A stretch of 64,000 nucleotides of DNA from Herbiconiux sp. A18JL235 (GTDB taxonomy: Bacteria > Actinomycetota > Actinomycetes > Actinomycetales > Microbacteriaceae), in the NCBI RefSeq assembly GCF_040939305.1, contig NZ_CP162511.1, forward strand, positions 3,410,001 to 3,474,000. The letters run 5' to 3'. Both the position numbers and the translations under genes were made by a program. The notes under the pieces are model-generated. The model had not been told where the DNA came from. It saw nothing but the letters and a program-made list of their open reading frames with translations, and ran no database searches. Positions 9,086 through 18,431 of the stretch are shown here, in pieces. The number at the start of each line of letters is the position of its first letter. Position 1 is the first letter of the stretch.

Positions 9086-11262
9086 CGCGTGGTGCCCGGT
9101 CGCTTGCGGCGGCTGATGGTCTGCATGAGATGCTCCTGCAGATCGATGAGGGGGGCGCCGTCGGCGTCGACGTTGTGTCTCGTCCAGGTGCCGTCGGCCT
9201 CGAGCGCCCAGGAGGAGACCTCTTCGCTCATGGCGAGGTCGAACATGCTCTCGATCTCCTTGAGGTGATCGGGGTCGACGAGGCGCACCAGCGCCTCCAC
9301 ACGCCGGTCGAGGTTGCGGTGCATCATGTCGGCGCTGCCGATGTACACCTGCGGGTCGCCGTCGTTCACGAACGAGAAGATGCGCGAGTGCTCGAGATAG
9401 CGTCCGAGGATGGAGCGCACCTTGATGTTCTCGCTGAGCCCCGACTGGCCGGGCTTCAGCGCGCAGATGCCGCGCACCCAGATCTCGATCGGCACCCCCG
9501 CCTCGCTGGCACGGTACAGCCCGTCGATGATCGCCTCGTCGACGATGGAGTTGAGCTTGATGCGGATGCCGGAGGGTTTCCCCGCCCTGGCGTTCTCGGC
9601 CTCGGCGGCGATGCGCTTCAGCAGTCCCTTGCGCAGGTGCAGCGGGGCGACGAGCAGTCGCTTGAACTTCTTCTCGATGGCGTAGCCGGAGAGCTCGTTG
9701 AACAGCCGGGTGAGGTCTTTGCCCACCTGGTCGTCGGCGGTCAGGAGGCCGAGGTCTTCGTAGATGCGCGAGGTCTTGGGGTTGTAGTTGCCGGTGCCGA
9801 TGTGGCTGTAGCTCTTCAGCTGCCCCTTCTCCTGCCTGATGACGAGGGCGAGCTTGCAGTGGGTCTTGAGACCGACGAGGCCGTACACGACGTGCACGCC
9901 GGCCTTCTCGAGCTTGCGCGCCCACGAGATGTTGGCCTGCTCGTCGAAGCGCGCCTTGATCTCCACCAGTGCGAGCACCTGCTTGCCCGCCTCTGCGGCG
10001 TCGATGAGCGCCTCGACGATGGGGCTGTCGCCCGAGGTGCGGTAGAGGGTCTGCTTGATGGCGAGCACGTGCGGGTCGGCGGCGGCCTGCTCGAGGAAGG
10101 CCTGCACGCTGGTGGCGAACGACTCGTACGGGTGGTGCAGCAGCACGTCGCCGCGGCTGATCGCCTTGAAGATGTCGGGCTTCGCGTTCGGCTCCGGCGG
10201 CAGCAGCGCGGCGGCCGTGGCGGGAACCTGTTTGGGGTACTTCAGGTCGGGCCGGGCGATCTTGGTGAGGTCGAACAGGCCGCCGAGGTCGAGTGGTGCC
10301 GGCAGGCGGTAGACCTCCTGCTCGGTCACGTCGAGCTCGCGCACGATGAGCTCCAGGGTCACCGGGTCCATGTCGTCGGTGATCTCGAGCCTGATCGGCG
10401 GGCCGAAGCGCCTGCGCAGCAGTTCGCGCTCGAGCGCCTGGAGCAGGTTCTCGGTCTCGTCCTCGTCGACCTCGACGTCTTCGTTGCGGGTGACCCTGAA
10501 GACGTGGTGCTCGACGATCTCCATGCCGGGGAACAGGTCGCCGAGGTGGTTCGCGATGAGGTCTTCGAGGGGGATGAACCGCAGGTCGTCCGGTGTCTCG
10601 CGCACGTCGACCCTGATGAACCGGTCGAGCACCTGAGGCACCTTGAGCCTCGCGAACTCCTCCTTGCCGGTCTTGGAGTTGCGCACCCGCACCGAGAGGT
10701 TGAGCGAGAGCCCGGAGATGTAGGGGAACGGATGCGCGGGGTCGACGGCGAGCGGCATCAGTACCGGGAAGATCTGGTTCGAGAAGATGTCGTGGAGGTT
10801 CTCGCGGTCGGCCTCGTCGAGCTCGTCCCAGGTGACGATGTGCACGCCGGCCTCGTCGAGCGCGGGCTTGACCAGGTCGGTCCAGGCGGCGGCGTGCCGT
10901 GCCTGCAGCTCGTGCGCCTTCTCGGAGATGTCGTCGAGCACGTCCATCGGGCGGCGGCCGACGTTGGTGGGCACCGCGAGGTCGGTGAGGATGCGGCGCT
11001 TCAGCCCCGCGACCCGCACCATGAAGAACTCGTCGAGGTTGGAGGAGAAGATGGCGAGGAAGTTCGCCCGCTCGAGCACCGGCAGGGTGGGGTCTTCGGC
11101 GAGTTCGAGCACGCGCGTGTTGAAGGCGAGCCAGCTCAGCTCGCGATCGAGGTAGCGGCCCTCGGGCAGCGCCGGCCCCTCGGTGCTCTCGGTGAGTTCG
11201 TCGTAGTCGTCGTCGAAGTCGGTGGCGACTCCGGTCGCGAGCGAGATCATGTCGGCGTCCAT
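9082..11262 (-). CDS. ppk1: Polyphosphate kinase 1
   Basis: A 726-residue RNA-degradosome-type polyphosphate kinase that builds polyphosphate from ATP and can run in reverse. Seen: the N-terminal helical domain starting [19 protein letters not shown], the HHPYESF loop, [17 protein letters not shown], and [10 protein letters not shown], whose His should be the phosphorylated one. [21 protein letters not shown] and [10 protein letters not shown] follow. The ATG at 11262 gives the usual N-terminal extension. It is followed directly by the Nudix/phosphatase gene and then the pst operon, forming a phosphate storage and uptake block. Confidence 0.97.
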   Translation of the reverse strand: MDADMISLATGVATDFDDDYDELTESTEGPALPEGRYLDRELSWLAFNTRVLELAEDPTLPVLERANFLAIFSSNLDEFFMVRVAGLKRRILTDLAVPTNVGRRPMDVLDDISEKAHELQARHAAAWTDLVKPALDEAGVHIVTWDELDEADRENLHDIFSNQIFPVLMPLAVDPAHPFPYISGLSLNLSVRVRNSKTGKEEFARLKVPQVLDRFIRVDVRETPDDLRFIPLEDLIANHLGDLFPGMEIVEHHVFRVTRNEDVEVDEDETENLLQALERELLRRRFGPPIRLEITDDMDPVTLELIVRELDVTEQEVYRLPAPLDLGGLFDLTKIARPDLKYPKQVPATAAALLPPEPNAKPDIFKAISRGDVLLHHPYESFATSVQAFLEQAAADPHVLAIKQTLYRTSGDSPIVEALIDAAEAGKQVLALVEIKARFDEQANISWARKLEKAGVHVVYGLVGLKTHCKLALVIRQEKGQLKSYSHIGTGNYNPKTSRIYEDLGLLTADDQVGKDLTRLFNELSGYAIEKKFKRLLVAPLHLRKGLLKRIAAEAENARAGKPSGIRIKLNSIVDEAIIDGLYRASEAGVPIEIWVRGICALKPGQSGLSENIKVRSILGRYLEHSRIFSFVNDGDPQVYIGSADMMHRNLDRRVEALVRLVDPDHLKEIESMFDLAMSEEVSSWALEADGTWTRHNVDADGAPLIDLQEHLMQTISRRKRPGTTR

Positions 11263-11294
11263 ACCGACATCATGGCACCCGTTCGTGAACGAGG

Positions 11295-13487
11295 TCAGCC
11301 GAGGAGCTCGTTCAGCCGCGACTCCACCGCGGGCGAGACGGTGTTGACACCGCCGAGCACGACGATGCGCGCGGGCGAGAGCCGGGTGATCTCGGCGGCG
11401 GTGGCCGCGGGCACCGTGTCTTTCGTGACGAGCAGCACCGGCGCGTGGTTCGCGACCGCCGTCGCCGAGGCCGAGAGCGCGTCGGGGAACACCTCGCCGG
11501 AGGCGACGTAGACGGTGCGGGTGCGGCCGGGGGCGAAGACCTCGGCCGAGATCGCCGCAGCCGCCGCGTAGCGGTCGGCACCGCCCACCCGGGTGGTGGG
11601 CGCAATGCGGCCGAGGGCGGTCTGCGTCGCGGTCGACACCGTGTTGGGCCCGCCCAGCACGCGGAGGGCGGCGGGGTCGAGGCGGCCGAGCTCCGCCGCG
11701 ATGGCGGGCGGCACCTCGGTCTTGCGGGTGAGCAGCACGGGCGCGCCGAGCGCTCCGGCTGCGGCCGAGCCGGCGAGCGCATCGGGAAAGACCTCGCCGG
11801 AGGGCACGTAGGCGGCGCGCACCCCCGGTGCGAAGGTGGCACCTGAGACGGCGGCCGACACAGCGTAGCGGTCGGCGCCGCCGATGCGGGTCGCCGGCGC
11901 AATGGCGTTCAGAGCGGCCTCGACCTCGCCGCCGATGGTGTTGGGGCCGCCCATGAAGACGATCCTCTCGGGGGCGAGCCGGCGCAGCTCGGTGACCACC
12001 GCATCCGGGATCGCGCTCTTCTGCACGAGCAGCACGGGCGAACCCTCGGCGCCGGCCGCGGCGGAGGCCGAGAGCGCGTCGGGGAACACCTCGCCGGAGG
12101 CCACGTAGACGGTCGGGACGCCCGGTGCGAAGGTGGTGGCCGAGACCGCGGCGGAGACGGCGTAGCGGTCGCTGCCGCCGATGCGCGTGACGGCGGGCGC
12201 GGGCGAGGTCGCCGGCAGCCAGCTGTTGCCGGAGACGAGGAGCATCACCTGCAGCCGCAGCGAGTCGGAGTAGTAGCCGGCCGCGGGGGCGGCGCGCACG
12301 CTGTTCCAGGTGGCGGTCACCCAGCTCTGGCGTGCGTGGTCGGGCAGGCCCGCCGCCCCGAGCGGCGCGGTGAAGGCGATGTCGGAGTAGTCGGCGAGCG
12401 GGGTGCCGTCGAGCCCGTAGCCGGCCCGCACCGCGGCGGGGTCGCCGCCGGTCGTGGCGATCGCCCAGCGCGCGATGCGAGCGGCCGAGGCCCATGACGG
12501 AGCAGCGCCCACGAGTTGGGCCGCGGCGGCGAGGCGCCAGGGCACGCGAGTGGCGTTCCAGCCGTAGGCGCCGTCGTCGGGCGACTCGAGGTACTGCGAC
12601 GGTGCGGGCCGCGGGTCGGAGTCGGTGCCGACGATGAAGTCGGGCAGGAGCCCGGTGTCGGGTGCGGACCCGGACTGAAGGGTGTCGACGAGCTCGCCCG
12701 AGGCCCGGGCGGCCTGCCCCCAGAAGGGGTCGCCGGTGGCGTTCTCGAACGCCACGAAGTGATCGGGCATGAGGTCGGAGCTGCGCACGCCGAAGCGATA
12801 CACGCCGTCGCCGACCCAGTCGCCGAGCTTCGGCAGCCGCGTCTCGGCGTCGAACTCGGTCGCCTTGATGCGGGTGAGCAGGGCACGGGCGGCGCCGGCG
12901 TAGTCGACGGCGCCGGCGGAGCCCCACTGGGTGTCGGCGAGCAGCAGGCCGAACGCGATGTCGAGGTCGCCGTCGGTGGCGGAACTGTCGTTGCCGGCGG
13001 GGCTCGTGCAGTCGGCGCCCTGGTTCCAGGCCATGGGCTTCGGCCCGGGCCCGGGCGCCTGGCTCGAACTGGGGTGGTCGAGCACGTAGCGGTAGAGCCC
13101 GTCGAAGATCGCCCGGGCGTCGGGGTCGTGGCCGGCCATCAGGGCGGTGACGACCATGCCGTAGCCCTGGCCCTCCGAGACCACAACGCGCCCCGAGTCG
13201 GGCGGCATGGAGCTCGAGGCGTCGACGTAGTAGCGGCCGGGCCCGCAGCCGGCCACGAGGTACGCGTCTTTCCAGGCGTCGTAGGCGGCCGCGGTGACGC
13301 GGTCGGCGGTCGCGGCTCCCCCGGGTGCGACGGCCGAGCCCGTCGGGAAGGCGACCGGATGCGACCCGAACGGCCTCGAGGGCGAGGCGGCGAGCGTCTC
13401 CTCGGCCGCAGCAGGGGCGGTGACGACGAGCGCCCCGAGCAGCGCCGCCGCGATGATCGCGGCCCCGGCCCGGAGCAGTCGCCTCAT
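11295..13487 (-). CDS. Secreted GH8 glycosidase with three CWB2 cell-wall-binding repeats
   Basis: A 730-residue exported enzyme. Residues 1-28 are a signal peptide ending AAAEE. Residues about 60-420 form a glycoside hydrolase family 8 domain: SEGQGYGM carries the general acid (Glu105), and [13 protein letters not shown] carries the conserved Asp cluster. GH8 enzymes cut beta-1,4-glucan, chitosan or xylan. Residues about 436-730 are three CWB2 repeats of about 98 residues, each opening TRxGGxDRYAxxAA and containing [15 protein letters not shown], which hold proteins non-covalently to the cell wall. The substrate cannot be decided. No cellulose-synthase genes are nearby, which argues for a surface enzyme acting on outside glycans. 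Confidence 0.9.
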   Translation of the reverse strand: MRRLLRAGAAIIAAALLGALVVTAPAAAEETLAASPSRPFGSHPVAFPTGSAVAPGGAATADRVTAAAYDAWKDAYLVAGCGPGRYYVDASSSMPPDSGRVVVSEGQGYGMVVTALMAGHDPDARAIFDGLYRYVLDHPSSSQAPGPGPKPMAWNQGADCTSPAGNDSSATDGDLDIAFGLLLADTQWGSAGAVDYAGAARALLTRIKATEFDAETRLPKLGDWVGDGVYRFGVRSSDLMPDHFVAFENATGDPFWGQAARASGELVDTLQSGSAPDTGLLPDFIVGTDSDPRPAPSQYLESPDDGAYGWNATRVPWRLAAAAQLVGAAPSWASAARIARWAIATTGGDPAAVRAGYGLDGTPLADYSDIAFTAPLGAAGLPDHARQSWVTATWNSVRAAPAAGYYSDSLRLQVMLLVSGNSWLPATSPAPAVTRIGGSDRYAVSAAVSATTFAPGVPTVYVASGEVFPDALSASAAAGAEGSPVLLVQKSAIPDAVVTELRRLAPERIVFMGGPNTIGGEVEAALNAIAPATRIGGADRYAVSAAVSGATFAPGVRAAYVPSGEVFPDALAGSAAAGALGAPVLLTRKTEVPPAIAAELGRLDPAALRVLGGPNTVSTATQTALGRIAPTTRVGGADRYAAAAAISAEVFAPGRTRTVYVASGEVFPDALSASATAVANHAPVLLVTKDTVPAATAAEITRLSPARIVVLGGVNTVSPAVESRLNELLG

Positions 13488-13502
13488 GTCAGTCCTCGCG
13501 TC

Positions 13503-14612
13503 TCAACCCTCGTCGTCTCTGCGCTCGTCGTCGCGGCGCCCGTCTTCTCGGCGCCCGTATTCTCGGCGCCCGTAGTCTCGGCGAAGACGCTCAGCAGTCA
13601 TCGTCGAGGATACCTCATTCTCGTCGCCACGCACAGCCCTCCCTCGACCCGCGCGGCTCGCGCGCGGCTCCTTCGGCGTCGCCCGCGTTCCCCACCGACT
13701 CCAGGCGGCGACGTACACGGCGAGGCCGGCGACGAGCGCCACGATCACCCAGAGCACGATGAGGAAGTCGATCCACGACCCGATGGGCGGGGAGCCCGGG
13801 AGGAATCCGCGCAGGGGGATGGTGGCGAAGAGCATGGCGCCCATCCAGCTCATCAGGGTCGCCTCGACCTTGCGCCGGCCGGTGAACGCGCTGATCGCCA
13901 CGAACAGCACCAGCACGGGCATGACCACGAGCACGCTGAGCAGCAGCACGCCGAAGGCGAGGGTGCTGCCCGAGCGCGAGGCCTCGACCGTGAGCAGCGG
14001 CGCGGGCACCTCGGTGCCGTCGGGGAGCTCGAGCATCACCGGGTCGGGCGGTATGACGCTCGCCACAGCGAAGTTCCAGCCCGAGAGGTAGCCCTTCCAC
14101 ATCACGTTGGTCTGCTGCACCTCGGCGTTTCCGTCGGCGTCGACGGTGTAGGCCACGACGATGAGCCCCGTGGAGTAGCGGTCGAAGGGCCAGTTCTCGA
14201 CCGACCCGCCGGCCACGACCGAGGTGGTCTTGGTGATGCGCGGGATGCTCCCCTTGTCGAGCGCGATGGTCTGCGCGCCGTCGACCGGGGTGACGAGCAC
14301 GAGCAGCTGCTTCTTCATGGCGACGCCGTTCGCCTCGATGAGCGAGTCGGGCGCCTCGACGCTGATGTCGAGCGAGAGCCGTTCGACGGCTCCGTTCACC
14401 GCCAGCGGCGAGATGGTGACATCGACATCGGTGTCGGAGGCGGTGGGGTCGCCGAACGTGCTGCTGCGCGCCCCCGAGGAGGCGTAGAGCGCCACCACGA
14501 GGAGATACACCACGAGGCCGAGCGCGGCCAGCGAGATGAGGAGCCACAGCCTGCGGCGGGGCCGCGGCGCGCGCTCGTGCGCCTCACTCCCCCCGGCCTC
14601 TGGCGCACTCAC
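13503..14612 (-). CDS. DUF4436 family membrane protein
   Basis: A 369-residue protein with one N-terminal membrane helix (about residues 22-46), a large external beta-rich domain (about 50-215) and three or four C-terminal helices (about 216-320). The layout and the segments ENWPFDRYSTGLIV and FAVASV match DUF4436, of unknown function. The last 40 residues are a charged repeat tail of (RRxYG/RRxDG/RRDDE) units encoded by a 15-bp tandem DNA repeat, probably a recent expansion. It lies 9 bp from the C-terminal DUF7882 gene on the same strand. Confidence 0.75.
   Translation of the reverse strand: MSAPEAGGSEAHERAPRPRRRLWLLISLAALGLVVYLLVVALYASSGARSSTFGDPTASDTDVDVTISPLAVNGAVERLSLDISVEAPDSLIEANGVAMKKQLLVLVTPVDGAQTIALDKGSIPRITKTTSVVAGGSVENWPFDRYSTGLIVVAYTVDADGNAEVQQTNVMWKGYLSGWNFAVASVIPPDPVMLELPDGTEVPAPLLTVEASRSGSTLAFGVLLLSVLVVMPVLVLFVAISAFTGRRKVEATLMSWMGAMLFATIPLRGFLPGSPPIGSWIDFLIVLWVIVALVAGLAVYVAAWSRWGTRATPKEPRASRAGRGRAVRGDENEVSSTMTAERLRRDYGRREYGRREDGRRDDERRDDEG
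13541..13585. repeat. 15-bp tandem repeat in the DUF4436 tail
   Basis: The unit TCTCGGCGCCCGTAT recurs about three times with small changes and is flanked by degenerate copies. It encodes the Arg/Asp/Tyr-rich C-terminal tail of the overlapping gene. Confidence 0.7.
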
Positions 14613-14621
14613 CTTCGAAGC

Positions 14622-14972
14622 TTAGCGAGAGACGATCGGCGACTCTGCGTAGCCTCCCCTGGCCTCGCCGTCGCCGGGTACGGGTTCGGCCATGATGCGC
14701 AGGTCGCCCCGGTGGGCGGCGGCGACCATGAGGTCGATCCAGGCCCGGTTGATCGCGGGCGGGCGGCTCCCGTAGAACCGGAAGCGCAGGGGGATCGACG
14801 GGTGCACCCAGAGCGTCTCCCGACCGCTGCCCTGGTTGGCATCGACGCTCCACGACAGCGAGAACGACTCGTGGTTGCGCATCTTCGTGAGGATGACGAT
14901 GCGGAGGTGTGCGAGGAGCCGGTCGTCCATCTCGATCTCGGCAGCAGCCGGACCGTAGATCAATAGGCCCAA
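14622..14972 (-). CDS. DUF7882 family small protein
   Basis: A roughly 116-residue protein of the type common in Microbacteriaceae and sometimes mislabelled 'ATP-dependent DNA ligase'. Seen: MGLLIYGP, EMDDRLLAHLRIVILTKM, ESFSLSW, LWVHPSIPLRFRFYGSRPP and WIDLMVAAA, which follow the DUF7882 pattern. I chose the TTG at 14972 because family members begin MGxLxYG and a GGAG box lies 8 bp before it; a GTG at 14981 would add three residues. No ligase motif is present and the function is unknown. Confidence 0.75.
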   Translation of the reverse strand: MGLLIYGPAAAEIEMDDRLLAHLRIVILTKMRNHESFSLSWSVDANQGSGRETLWVHPSIPLRFRFYGSRPPAINRAWIDLMVAAAHRGDLRIMAEPVPGDGEARGGYAESPIVSR

Positions 14973-15114
14973 ACCCCACACTCCACACTCTTCACGGGCC
15001 TGATGAACCCTCGAATTGGAGCCTAACCGCCGCGGTTTTCCTGCCCAAAATCACACGGCTGGGGCTTGACAATCCCGCGACCGATCCGAATTCGTGAAGT
15101 CGGGGTTCACGAGC

Positions 15115-16038
15115 TCAGGCGGTACGGCGTATGCCCCAGGTCAGGCGCCAGGTCTCACCGGGCGCGAGCCAGCGCAGCCCCTCCCGCGAGTTGAGGGCGT
15201 TCGCCGGGGCCGTCATCGGCTCGATCGCGACGGCGCGCCGCGGCCCCTCTGGCGCCTGGAACGCGGTGGGCGTGAACACCTGCACGAACCCGAACGAGGC
15301 ATCGGCCCACAGCTCGACCCGCCGCCCGTCGGGCGCCTCGAGGCTCTGCCTGCTGCGGCCGTCGGTCACCCGCACGCCGCCGTAGCCGTGGTCGATCGCG
15401 AGCTCGCCGATGCGCCGCCCGCGGGTGAGGTCGAAGTCGGTGCCCTCGACGGGCTCCTCCCTCACCGGGATCTGCGCCTCGTCGGTGACGAAGCGGGTGC
15501 TCGCATCCAGCGTCAGCACCAGCTCGTCGACGGGCACCTCACCCACCCGCAGGTACGGATGCGCGCCCACGGCGACCGGCGCGGCGACCGCCGACTCGTT
15601 GGTCACGGTGTGGGTCACGACGAGACCGTCGGGAGTGAGCGCGTGCTCGACCGTGGTCTCGAGCAGGAAGGGGTACCCGTGCTGCGGGAAGACGGTGGCG
15701 GCCTGCAGCACCCGCGAGGCCTCGCGCTCCACCAGCCGGTACCCGGTGAACCGGAGGAGGCCGTGGATGGCGTTGCCGGTCTTCACCTCGGTGACGTCGA
15801 GCTGCTGCGGGGCCCCGTCGAGCACCCAGCGCCCTCCGGCGACCCGGTTCGGCCACGGCACGAGCACGATGCCGGCGGCCCCCGGGGGCGCTGAGGTCTC
15901 GGAGAAGGTCTCCACGAGGGCGGTGCCGTCGACCTCGAGGGCTCGGAGACCGGCAGCGACCTCGGTGACGATCGCGTCGACGACGCCGCCGTCGTGCTCG
16001 AGGTGGAGGGCGTACTGGGTTCCGGTGGGGGCTCGCAC
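15115..16038 (-). CDS. Aldose 1-epimerase family protein
   Basis: A 307-residue cytoplasmic protein with the beta-sandwich of galactose mutarotases. Seen: VLVPWPNRVAGGRW (the conserved Asn-Arg), AIHGLLRFTGYRL (catalytic-type His in NAIHG), VGAHPYL (second His) and a late AIEPMTAPANALNS that supplies the conserved Glu. Members interconvert sugar anomers; some act on glucose 6-phosphate. The substrate is not evident. It faces the tetR gene divergently, and the TetR operator lies in the 72-bp gap, so its expression could be affected. Confidence 0.88.
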   Translation of the reverse strand: MRAPTGTQYALHLEHDGGVVDAIVTEVAAGLRALEVDGTALVETFSETSAPPGAAGIVLVPWPNRVAGGRWVLDGAPQQLDVTEVKTGNAIHGLLRFTGYRLVEREASRVLQAATVFPQHGYPFLLETTVEHALTPDGLVVTHTVTNESAVAAPVAVGAHPYLRVGEVPVDELVLTLDASTRFVTDEAQIPVREEPVEGTDFDLTRGRRIGELAIDHGYGGVRVTDGRSRQSLEAPDGRRVELWADASFGFVQVFTPTAFQAPEGPRRAVAIEPMTAPANALNSREGLRWLAPGETWRLTWGIRRTA

Positions 16039-16078
16039 GGGTCGAGTCTAGTGAGCGGCGGGTGCCCCGGGGGCTGGC

Positions 16079-16094
16079 GAGTGAGTGCTCACTC
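16079..16094. promoter_or_regulatory. Probable TetR operator
   Basis: A perfect inverted repeat, GAGTGAG and CTCACTC around a 2-bp centre, lies 16 bp before the tetR ATG. A TACCAT -10 box follows at 16098-16103, seven bases before the ATG, so the operator covers the promoter spacer. This supports autorepression. Confidence 0.75.
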
Positions 16095-16110
16095 AGTTAC
16101 CATCGGAGCC

Positions 16111-16698
16111 ATGCCGACCGCTGCATCCGCCACCCGTTCCGGGCGCGCGCCCGCGCTCGCCGTCGACGAGCGGCGCGCGATGATCCTCGACGCGGTCATC
16201 CCGCTCCTCCTCGCTCAGGGCGCCGACGTCACGTCGCGGCAGATCGCCGAGGCCGCCGGGGTGGCCGAGGGCACCGTGTTCCGCGCCTTCGGCGACAAGG
16301 AGTCGCTCATCGAGGCGGCGGTGCAGAAGCACTTCGATCCCGAGAACGTGCGCAAGGGCCTTCGTGCAATCGACCCCGCCGACCCGTTCGAGTCGAAGCT
16401 CGCGCAGGTGATCGCCGTGCTGCGGGGCCGGCTCACCGGGGTGATGCAGATGATGGCGGCACTCGGCAGGCACGAACCGCCGCCGCGCCCTCAGCAGCAG
16501 CAGTTCGGCGAGATCACGTCGCAGATCTTCGCCCCGGAGGCCGATCGTCTGACGGTGACGCCGGCGCGGCTCGCCCAGTTGCTGCGGGTCATGGCCTTCG
16601 GCTCAACCATCCCGCAGGCGGGCTCCCCCGAACCCGCGTTCAGCGACGCCGAGCTCGCACGCATCCTCGCCCCCGGCCTGATCGGAGAACCCGCATGA
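16111..16698 (+). CDS. TetR-family transcriptional repressor
   Basis: A 195-residue regulator. The N-terminal DNA-binding part (about residues 20-68) contains ILDAVIPLLLAQGADVTSRQIAEAAGVAEGTVFRAFGDKESL, cut here as the typical TetR helix-turn-helix ending in FxxKexL. The C-terminal ligand domain is divergent. The ATG at 16111 sits seven bases after a -10 box, so the mRNA is probably leaderless. Its stop codon overlaps the start of the first ABC exporter gene (ATGA), so repressor and pump form one operon; the ligand is probably a substrate of the pump. Confidence 0.9.
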   Translation: MPTAASATRSGRAPALAVDERRAMILDAVIPLLLAQGADVTSRQIAEAAGVAEGTVFRAFGDKESLIEAAVQKHFDPENVRKGLRAIDPADPFESKLAQVIAVLRGRLTGVMQMMAALGRHEPPPRPQQQQFGEITSQIFAPEADRLTVTPARLAQLLRVMAFGSTIPQAGSPEPAFSDAELARILAPGLIGEPA

Positions 16699-18431
16699 CC
16701 CTGCTCCGGCTGCTCGGCAGCTTCCTCAAGCCGCATCGCGGGCGACTTGCCCTGGTGGTGGTGTTCCAGCTCATCCAGTCGGTGGCCGCCCTGTACCTGC
16801 CCACCCTCAACGCGCAGATCATCGACGAGGGCGTCGCGAAGGGCGACACGGCCTACATCCTCTCCACCGGGGTCGTCATGCTCGGCATCACCGTGGTGCA
16901 GATCGGCGCCGCGATCACCGCCGTGTGGTTCGGCGCGCAGGTCGCGATGGCGCTCGGCCGCGACCTGCGCCGGGCGGTGTTCCACCGGGTGAGCGGGTTC
17001 AGCGAGCGCGAGGTCTCGCGCTTCGGCGCCCCCTCTCTCATCACCCGCACCACGAACGACGTGCAGCAGGTGCAGATGCTCGTGCTGATGACCTGCACCC
17101 TGCTGGTCTCGGCGCCCATCCTCGCCGTCGGCGGTGTGGTGCTCGCGCTGCAGCAAGACCTCGAGCTGTCGTGGATCATCGCCGTGAGCGTGCCCGTGCT
17201 GTTGGTGGCGCTCGGCGCGGTGATCGTGCGCATGGTGCCGCAGTTCAGGCGCATGCAGGGCCGCATCGACACGGTGAACCGGGTGCTGCGCGAGCAGCTC
17301 ACGGGCATCCGGGTGGTGCGGGCCTTCGTGCAGGAGGGCACCGAGACCGAGCGCTTCGCCGAAGCGAACCGGCAGGTCACCGACTCCGCCCTTCGTGCCG
17401 GGCGGCTCATGGCCCTCATGTTCCCCACCGTGATGCTCATCCTCAACGTCTCGAGCGTGGCCGTCATCTGGTTCGGCGCCTTCCGCATCGACGACGGCTC
17501 GATGCAGGTGGGAACACTCATCGCCTTCCTCAGCTATCTCGTGCAGATCCTCATGGCCGTCATGATGGCGACCTTCATGGCGATGATGATCCCGCGCGCC
17601 TCGGTGTGCGCCGACCGCATCACGGAGGTGCTGCAGACCGAGACCTCGGTCGCCCCGCCGGCGCACCCCGTCACGACCCTCCGCGAGCACGGCACAGTCG
17701 AGCTGCGGGCCGCGACCTTCGCGTACCCGGGCGCCGACCAGCCGGTGCTGCGCGGTCTCGACCTGCGGGTCGAGCGCGGCACCACCCTCGCCATCATCGG
17801 TTCGACCGGTGCCGGTAAGACCACCCTGGTGAACCTGCTCCCCCGTCTCACCGACGTCACCTCGGGCGCCGTGCTGATCGACGGCGTCGACGTGCGCGAG
17901 CTCGATCCCGACCTGCTGTGGAGCCGCATCGGGTTGGTGCCGCAGAAGCCCTACCTGTTCTCGGGCACGGTGGCGTCGAACCTCCGCTACGGCAAGCCCG
18001 ACGCCACCGACGACGAACTCTGGCACGCCCTCGAGGTGGCGCAGGCCGCCGACTTCGTGCGTGCCATGGAGGGAGGGCTCGAGGCCCCCGTCGCCCAGGG
18101 CGGCACGACCGTGTCGGGCGGGCAACGACAACGCCTGGCCATCGCCCGGGCCTTGGTGAAGAGACCCGAGATCTACGTCTTCGACGACTCCTTCTCGGCG
18201 CTCGACCTCAGCACCGACGCCCGGCTGCGGGCGGCGTTGCGGGCGGATGTGGTGGGCGCCACCCAGATCATCGTCGCCCAGCGCGTGTCGACGATCGTCG
18301 ACGCCGACCAGATCGTCGTGCTCGAAGACGGGGAGATCGTGGGGCACGGCACCCACGACGAGCTGCTCGCCGGCTCGGAGACCTACGCCGAGATCGTCGC
18401 CTCGCAGCTCACGGCGGAGGAGGCGGCATGA
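16695..18431 (+). CDS. ABC exporter half-transporter, degenerate ATP site
   Basis: A 578-residue half transporter with six membrane helices (residues about 15-310) and a C-terminal ATPase. Walker A is GSTGAGKT and the signature is VSGGQRQR. The Walker B region reads VFDDSFSALD, with Asp replacing the catalytic Glu, and the switch-loop His is Gln (VAQRVSTI). This marks the non-catalytic half of a heterodimeric type IV exporter such as TM287/288. It overlaps its partner by 4 bp. Multidrug or lipid export is likely; the substrate is unknown. Confidence 0.92.
   Translation: MTLLRLLGSFLKPHRGRLALVVVFQLIQSVAALYLPTLNAQIIDEGVAKGDTAYILSTGVVMLGITVVQIGAAITAVWFGAQVAMALGRDLRRAVFHRVSGFSEREVSRFGAPSLITRTTNDVQQVQMLVLMTCTLLVSAPILAVGGVVLALQQDLELSWIIAVSVPVLLVALGAVIVRMVPQFRRMQGRIDTVNRVLREQLTGIRVVRAFVQEGTETERFAEANRQVTDSALRAGRLMALMFPTVMLILNVSSVAVIWFGAFRIDDGSMQVGTLIAFLSYLVQILMAVMMATFMAMMIPRASVCADRITEVLQTETSVAPPAHPVTTLREHGTVELRAATFAYPGADQPVLRGLDLRVERGTTLAIIGSTGAGKTTLVNLLPRLTDVTSGAVLIDGVDVRELDPDLLWSRIGLVPQKPYLFSGTVASNLRYGKPDATDDELWHALEVAQAADFVRAMEGGLEAPVAQGGTTVSGGQRQRLAIARALVKRPEIYVFDDSFSALDLSTDARLRAALRADVVGATQIIVAQRVSTIVDADQIVVLEDGEIVGHGTHDELLAGSETYAEIVASQLTAEEAA

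Noticed and set aside
9130..11511. A 793-codon open frame opposite ppk1
   Set aside because: Antisense shadow of a gene with clear catalytic motifs; composition dominated by Val, Glu, Gly and His.
16491..18356. A long minus-strand frame over the exporter gene
   Set aside because: Shadow frame; His/Asp/Gly-rich and without a ribosome-binding site.
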